Of a stretch of 64,000 nt of DNA, positions 63,719 through 64,000 are shown one piece after another; within the stretch, counting starts at the first letter, position 1, and the number at the start of each line of letters is the position of its first letter. The DNA is from Ricordea florida (Eukaryota > Cnidaria > Anthozoa > Corallimorpharia > Ricordeidae). The notes under the pieces were generated by a model, which was not told where the DNA came from, did not search any database, and saw only the letters and a list, made by a program, of their open reading frames with translations. The DNA lies in NCBI GenBank assembly GCA_949710005.1, contig OX453274.1, positions 31,100,440 through 31,164,439 of the forward strand, read 5' to 3'. The translations under genes and the position numbers were made by a program.

Positions 63719-64000
63719 AAATTATAGAGGTGACTCACATCTGCATTTGTTATGCAATTCAAAGCTGTACACAAATATGGCAACCGGAAATAGTGTGACG
63801 TCACTTGAAAACGATCTATTCGCGTGACAACGGAAGTACTATCATTAACTAACTTACATTAACACGTTTTACCAAAGATAATTGACCCGACGCCTGGCAT
63901 AGCAATTCCCACGTCGCAATTACACTCGCGCCACTTGCAGATAAATTTTGTAGTCTATATTGAAGCAGAGTATAGCTTGTCGTAATTGTTGAATTCTATG

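Larger units (their letters stand above)
62321..63820. mobile_element. ISL2EU-like deletion derivative (about 1.5 kb)
   Basis: TA-GATCGTTTTCA...CGTGAC at the left and its inverse (GTCAC...TGAAAACGATC-TA) at the right, with TA at both outer edges. It contains a THAP gene fragment (+) and a SWIM/YqaJ N-terminal fragment (-), convergent as in the 27226-30710 element. The DDE core and nuclease are deleted. Confidence 0.75.

Overview
The window reads as animal genomic DNA, most likely a cnidarian (stony coral or sea anemone). That assignment is inferred from spliced metazoan-type genes (a TRAF-like gene with RING, TRAF zinc fingers and MATH), the crowd of DNA transposons and retroelements, and the type of virus-like element present. 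It is not proven by any single marker. No rRNA, tRNA or CRISPR array was recognised.

Region 1 (1-20.5 kb) is the most informative. An AT-rich, 15,192-bp integrated virus-like element of the Maverick/Polinton/adintovirus kind occupies 2055-17246. It has about 276-bp terminal inverted repeats (TIRs) and encodes a type-B DNA polymerase, a retroviral-like integrase, a probable double-jelly-roll major capsid protein, a packaging ATPase, a possible minor capsid protein, and several small membrane or charged proteins. It sits inside the 5' pseudo-LTR (pLTR) of a two-ORF Penelope-like retroelement (PLE, plus strand). A second PLE copy lies head-to-head on its left (minus strand) and runs off the window edge. 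Two uninterrupted pLTRs in the same window serve as empty sites. They show that the virus inserted with a 5-bp target duplication (ACGTG). Nearly all rightward viral genes have a TTTAAAGAT-like box 33-37 nt before the start codon. The genes next to each TIR are read inward from a copy of the same box inside the TIR.

Region 2 (20.5-26.8 kb) holds a minisatellite, a TA-flanked MITE and a spliced TRAF-like gene on the minus strand. Region 3 (26.8-31 kb) is an ISL2EU/Harbinger-type element. It has a THAP plus DDE transposase gene broken by one stop, and a fragment of its partner SWIM/YqaJ-type protein. A smaller deletion derivative of the same kind of element lies at 62.3-63.8 kb.

Region 4 (32.6-40.2 kb) is a 7,593-bp DNA transposon with perfect 22-bp TIRs and a perfect 9-bp target duplication. 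It carries an apparently intact 11-exon gene (about 1,045 aa) with coiled coils, a RING finger and a terminal C2H2 finger. I do not recognise its superfamily, and it is the best candidate in the window for something undescribed.

Region 5 (41-47.2 kb) is a decayed L1/Tx1-type LINE split by a 2.7-kb hAT element. Region 6 (47-53.2 kb) is repeat-rich non-coding DNA with MITEs, a long hairpin and a pair of dispersed inverted repeats. Region 7 (53.6-64 kb) holds a TIR element containing a 5'-truncated CR1/L2/Jockey-type LINE, a spliced Kolobok-like DDE transposase gene, a PHD exon, a minisatellite and the ISL2EU-like derivative. Apart from the TRAF-like gene, almost every coding signal belongs to a mobile element.
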